Assembly: GCA_028876585.1 (NCBI GenBank)
Contig: JAGWRL010000133.1
Span: 1-8,984 of the forward strand
From: Pseudomonadota bacterium
GTDB lineage: Bacteria; Pseudomonadota; Alphaproteobacteria; Rhizobiales; Beijerinckiaceae
Reading direction: 5' to 3'
DNA length: 8,984 nt
In this document: in pieces, positions 6,827-8,984 of the stretch
How positions within the stretch are numbered: position 1 is the first letter of the stretch
How the letters are laid out: each line of letters opens with the position of its first letter
Notes under the pieces: generated by a model
What the model saw: the letters and a program-made list of their open reading frames with translations, nothing else
Databases searched by the model: none
What the model was told of the DNA's origin: nothing
Made by a program: the position numbers and the translations under genes

Positions 6827-6982
6827 ATGCTCGGGACGATCCTGCTGATTATCCTCATACTTGCGGTGCTGGGCGCGCTGCCGAGGTGGCCCTACAGCTC
6901 GGGCTGGGGATACTACCCCAGCGGCGGCGCGGGATTGTTGCTGCTGATCGTCGTCATTCTGCTGCTGGCGGGGCGGATCTAG
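6827..6982 (+). CDS. DUF3309 family membrane micro-protein
   Basis: The product is 51 residues. It begins with a hydrophobic helix (residues 2-18, LGTILLIILILAVLGAL), followed by a short loop PRWPYSSGWGYYPSGG and a second hydrophobic helix (36-48, AGLLLLIVVILLL). This is the standard pattern of DUF3309 (the PxWPYSxxWGYxPSGG loop between two membrane segments). The protein should sit in the inner membrane as a helical hairpin. The function is not established; related micro-proteins are common in alphaproteobacteria and often appear in stress regulons, consistent with the EcfG-like site upstream. AGGAG (6816-6820) is six bases before the ATG. The stop lies 15 bp from the trmFO stop, in convergent orientation. 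Confidence 0.9.
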   Translation: MLGTILLIILILAVLGALPRWPYSSGWGYYPSGGAGLLLLIVVILLLAGRI

Positions 6983-6997
6983 CGGCGCCGCCGGCGC

Positions 6998-8383
6998 TCA
7001 GAAGGAAATGGCCCAGCGCTCCATGTCGTCGCGGGCGCGCGACGAGAGCGCGCGTTTGCGCGCCGCGCCGCGCTCGGGGCCGCGCAGCTTGCGGCCGCTG
7101 GCGTCGTGGGCGGGCGGTTCGATCGGCGGGAACAGGCCGAAATTGACGTTCATCGGCTGGAACGAGCGCGGGCCGGCCTCGATCGAGGCGATATGGCCGC
7201 CGGTGATATGGTTGATCAACGCGCCGACGGCGGTGGTCGGCGGCGGCGGCTCGATCGTCTGGCCCAAAGCCTCCGCCGCCGTCAGGCGACCGACGATCAT
7301 GCCGATCGCGGCGCTTTCGACATAGCCCTCGCAGCCGGTGATCTGGCCGGCGAAGCGCAGTTGCGGGCGCGCCTTCAGGCGCAACTGCCCGTCGAGCAGG
7401 CGCGGCGAATTGAGGAACGTGTTGCGATGCAGGCCGCCGAGCCGGGCGAATTCGGCCCGTTGCAGGCCGGGGATCATGCGGAACACGCGCGATTGCTCGC
7501 CATATTTGAGCTTGGTCTGAAAGCCGACGATGTTGAACAGCGTGCCCAGCGCATTGTCCTGCCGAAGTTGCACGACGGCGTAGGGCTTTTTCGTCGGCGC
7601 GTGCGCGTTGGTGAGGCCAACTGGCTTCATCGGGCCGTGGCGCAGGGTCTCGCGGCCGCGCTCGGCCATCACTTCGATCGGCAGGCAGCCGTCGAAATAG
7701 GGCGTGCCCTCGAATTCGCGGAACTCGGTCTTTTCCGCCGCCAGCAGCGCGTCGACGAAGGCTTCGTAGGCGTCGCGGTCGAGCGGGCAATTGACATAGG
7801 CTTCGGCGTCGCCGCCGGGCCCGGCCTTGTCATAGCGCGATTGCCGCCAGGCGATGTCGAAATCGATGCTCTCGTGATGCACGATCGGCGCGATGGCGTC
7901 GAAGAAGGCGAGCGAGGTCTCGCCGGTCGCGGCGAGAAGGGCCTGCGCTAGCGCCGGCGAGGTGAGCGGGCCGGTGGCGAGAATGGTCAGGCCCCAATCC
8001 TGCGGCGGCAGGCCGGTCACCTCGCCGCGCTCCAGCGTGATCAGCGGCTCGGCCAGGATCGCGGCCTCGACCGCCTGCGCGAAGCCGTCGCGGTCGACCG
8101 CCAGCGCGCCGCCGGCCGGCACCTGATGCGCGTCGGCGGCCTGCATCACCAGCGAGCCGAGCCGGCGCATCTCGCGATGCAGCACGCCGACCGCGTTGTT
8201 GTCGGCGTCGTCGGAGCGGAACGAGTTGGAGCAGACGAGTTCCGCCAGGGTCGCGGTGCGATGCGCCTCGGTGCCGCGGGTGGGGCGCATCTCGTGCAGA
8301 ATGACGGGCACGCCGGCCTTGGCGGCGGCCCAGGCGGCTTCCGACCCGGCGAGACCGCCGCCGACGATATGGATGGGTTTCAT
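6998..8383 (-). CDS. trmFO: Methylenetetrahydrofolate-tRNA-(uracil-5-)-methyltransferase TrmFO
   Basis: TrmFO makes 5-methyluridine at position 54 of the tRNA T-loop, taking the methylene carbon from methylenetetrahydrofolate and using FADH2 as reductant. The product is 461 residues, a usual length for the alphaproteobacterial enzyme. The FAD-binding Rossmann motif is at the N-terminus ([18 protein letters not shown], 4-21), followed by the family signature [12 protein letters not shown] (30-41). ELVCSNS places one catalytic-type cysteine at Cys51. [13 protein letters not shown] places the second at Cys233, matching the two cysteines (53 and 226) described for the Bacillus enzyme. Other conserved stretches are [18 protein letters not shown] (63-80) and [14 protein letters not shown] (196-209). 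No clear Shine-Dalgarno precedes the ATG. The gene is a housekeeping neighbour and looks unrelated to the T6SS island. It lies downstream of the DUF1127 terminator, so it probably has its own promoter. Confidence 0.97.
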   Translation of the reverse strand: MKPIHIVGGGLAGSEAAWAAAKAGVPVILHEMRPTRGTEAHRTATLAELVCSNSFRSDDADNNAVGVLHREMRRLGSLVMQAADAHQVPAGGALAVDRDGFAQAVEAAILAEPLITLERGEVTGLPPQDWGLTILATGPLTSPALAQALLAATGETSLAFFDAIAPIVHHESIDFDIAWRQSRYDKAGPGGDAEAYVNCPLDRDAYEAFVDALLAAEKTEFREFEGTPYFDGCLPIEVMAERGRETLRHGPMKPVGLTNAHAPTKKPYAVVQLRQDNALGTLFNIVGFQTKLKYGEQSRVFRMIPGLQRAEFARLGGLHRNTFLNSPRLLDGQLRLKARPQLRFAGQITGCEGYVESAAIGMIVGRLTAAEALGQTIEPPPPTTAVGALINHITGGHIASIEAGPRSFQPMNVNFGLFPPIEPPAHDASGRKLRGPERGAARKRALSSRARDDMERWAISF

Positions 8384-8437
8384 GCGACGGGTTCAAACAA
8401 AGCTGTCGGGGTCCGTCAAGCCGCCGGCCCGCCGACA

Positions 8438-8467
8438 ACAAAACCTCGCCGCGCGGGAGGCGCGGCG
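8438..8467 (-). terminator. Rho-independent terminator of the DUF1127 gene
   Basis: On the minus strand, CGCCGCGC (8467-8460), a five-base loop CTCCC and GCGCGGCG (8454-8447) form a perfect eight-pair, all-GC stem. AGG and then TTTTG follow. It starts 57 bases after the DUF1127 stop and ends about 55 bases before the trmFO start, so it separates the two transcripts. Confidence 0.75.
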
Positions 8468-8523
8468 GGCGGGCTCGGACGTCGCCGGGGAGGATCGGCG
8501 GCGCCCAACGCATAGTGTGTCGC

Positions 8524-8688
8524 TCAGGCGGCCTTGCGCGAGGCGCCGGCGGCGATGAACGGGATGTCGCCGCGACGGACGCCGATGTCGTCGAGCTCGC
8601 GGTCGGTGAGCTGGGACAATTCACGCACCGCTTCGCGGTAACGGCGCCAAGCGTTGAGCTTTTCGGTGATCGACTTGAACGGAGTCAT
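8524..8688 (-). CDS. DUF1127 (YjiS-like) small protein
   Basis: The product is 54 residues: a basic amphipathic helix (MTPFKSITEKLNAWRRYREA), then the DUF1127 signature VRELSQLTDRELDDIGVRRGDI at 21-42, with an Ala-rich tail. DUF1127 proteins are short arginine-rich alphaproteobacterial proteins; some members affect phosphate or carbon metabolism and RNA turnover, but no function can be assigned to this copy. AAGGAG (8700-8695) lies six bases before the ATG at 8688, which supports this start. It is a single-gene unit closed by the terminator downstream. The upstream 300 bp hold several short inverted repeats that may control it. Confidence 0.9.
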   Translation of the reverse strand: MTPFKSITEKLNAWRRYREAVRELSQLTDRELDDIGVRRGDIPFIAAGASRKAA

Positions 8689-8782
8689 ATGACTCTCCTT
8701 TGTTAGAAACTCGCGTGGGGCGCGCTTTCGCCTCGCCGCTGCACTGCAACATAGAGCGCGAGGGGGCCCGCGAGTAGAGGAG

Positions 8783-8812
8783 ATAGCTCGACCCAGCTAT
8801 GCAAAAATAGCT
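8783..8812. repeat. Three alternating 6-bp half-sites with equal spacing
   Basis: ATAGCT (8783-8788), AGCTAT (8795-8800) and ATAGCT (8807-8812) alternate in orientation, each separated by exactly six bases (CGACCC and GCAAAA). The middle copy can pair with either neighbour, which gives two overlapping inverted repeats. The element lies 95-124 bp upstream of the DUF1127 start, where an operator or a leader structure could sit. Confidence 0.5.
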
Positions 8813-8830
8813 GAACAAATGATCGTAGGC

Positions 8831-8840
8831 GAAACGTTTC
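8831..8840. promoter_or_regulatory. Perfect 10-bp palindrome, possible operator
   Basis: GAAACGTTTC is a perfect palindrome with a central CG. This is the shape of many LacI/GalR-family operators (Cra and PurR sites share AAACGTTT). The flanking bases do not extend it. No regulator gene is visible in the window, so the assignment is tentative. Confidence 0.3.
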
Positions 8841-8930
8841 ATTCATATTCCGTGGGTATGCGGAAGAAAAAATTCTGAATAAAAGAAAATCACTCATAAT
8901 TACGTAGAAAATCTTGAAAAACGCAAAATC

Positions 8931-8951
8931 ACACCAGCGTCACGCTTGTGT
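8931..8951. repeat. 21-bp imperfect palindrome near the right edge
   Basis: The arms ACACcAGCG (8931-8939) and CGCTtGTGT (8943-8951) pair in eight of nine positions around a TCA centre. It could be an operator for a gene beyond the window, or a weak hairpin. No poly-T follows on either strand. Confidence 0.35.
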
Positions 8952-8984
8952 CATTAGCATGGCTGAATAATTGCTGCGATGCGA

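Larger units (their letters stand above)
8689..8984. other. Gene-free region, A+T-rich in its right half
   Basis: This stretch of about 300 bp upstream of the DUF1127 gene has no convincing coding sequence. From about 8801 onward the base composition drops sharply from the two-thirds G+C of the genes to clearly A+T-rich, with runs such as gaagaaaaaattctgaataa. It should contain the DUF1127 promoter, but no -35/-10 pair stands out. It holds the three short inverted-repeat elements listed separately. The A+T-rich part may belong to the control region of a gene beyond the right edge. Confidence 0.6.

Noticed and set aside
6980..6998. Inverted repeat between the convergent DUF3309 and trmFO stops
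   Set aside because: Pairing is broken by mismatches and there is no T run on either strand, so it is not called a terminator.
8384..8437. Possible trmFO promoter with TTGACG (8418-8413) on the minus strand
   Set aside because: The -35 match is good, but at the right distance I find only TTGAAC-like sequence as a -10 element, so it is too weak to annotate.
8703..8897. Possible 64-residue protein on the minus strand upstream of the DUF1127 gene
   Set aside because: It has no Shine-Dalgarno, lies across the inverted-repeat region, and its composition changes with local G+C. It resembles no family I know.
8875..8970. Direct repeat CTGAATAA at 8875-8882 and 8963-8970
   Set aside because: Eight bases in A+T-rich DNA are expected by chance, and there are no flanking features such as an integrase or tRNA.

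Overview
The window is about two-thirds G+C over most of its length. It looks like chromosomal DNA of an alphaproteobacterium, most likely from the Hyphomicrobiales (Rhizobiales). The evidence is the combination of TrmFO, a DUF1036 secreted protein, a short DUF1127 protein, a DUF3309 micro-protein, and two promoter-like sites of the GGAAC-N16/17-xGTT type used by the alphaproteobacterial general stress sigma factor EcfG. The genus cannot be fixed from this sequence alone.

Left part (1-1429, + strand). A metzincin-type zinc metalloprotease enters from outside the window. It has a complete HExxHxxGxxH zinc motif and a Met-turn. A small exported DUF1036 protein follows it. They face, tail to tail and one base apart, the T6SS gene tssA on the other strand.

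Centre (1431-6348). This is a type VI secretion (T6SS) accessory island. tssA (ImpA family, - strand) diverges from a + strand run of three genes: a 313-residue protein that I do not recognise, vgrG/tssI (the spike), and a DUF6931 protein that begins 10 bases after vgrG. The VgrG has no C-terminal effector domain, so any cargo must be separate; the unrecognised 313-residue protein is the obvious candidate for cargo, adaptor or other accessory. No sheath, baseplate, membrane-complex, ClpV, Hcp or PAAR gene is present, so the rest of the apparatus must be encoded elsewhere.

Right part (6324-8984). A PRC-barrel protein (- strand) and a 51-residue DUF3309 membrane micro-protein (+ strand) diverge from a 131-bp region that carries two back-to-back EcfG-like promoter matches. 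This suggests a small stress-induced pair. The PRC-barrel gene overlaps the DUF6931 gene tail to tail by 25 bp. Next comes trmFO (- strand), a housekeeping tRNA m5U54 methyltransferase gene, and then a DUF1127 gene (- strand) with a clear intrinsic terminator. The last ~300 bp have no convincing gene and become A+T-rich. They hold a cluster of short inverted repeats upstream of the DUF1127 gene that may be regulatory.

No tRNA, rRNA, CRISPR array, insertion sequence or integrase was seen.
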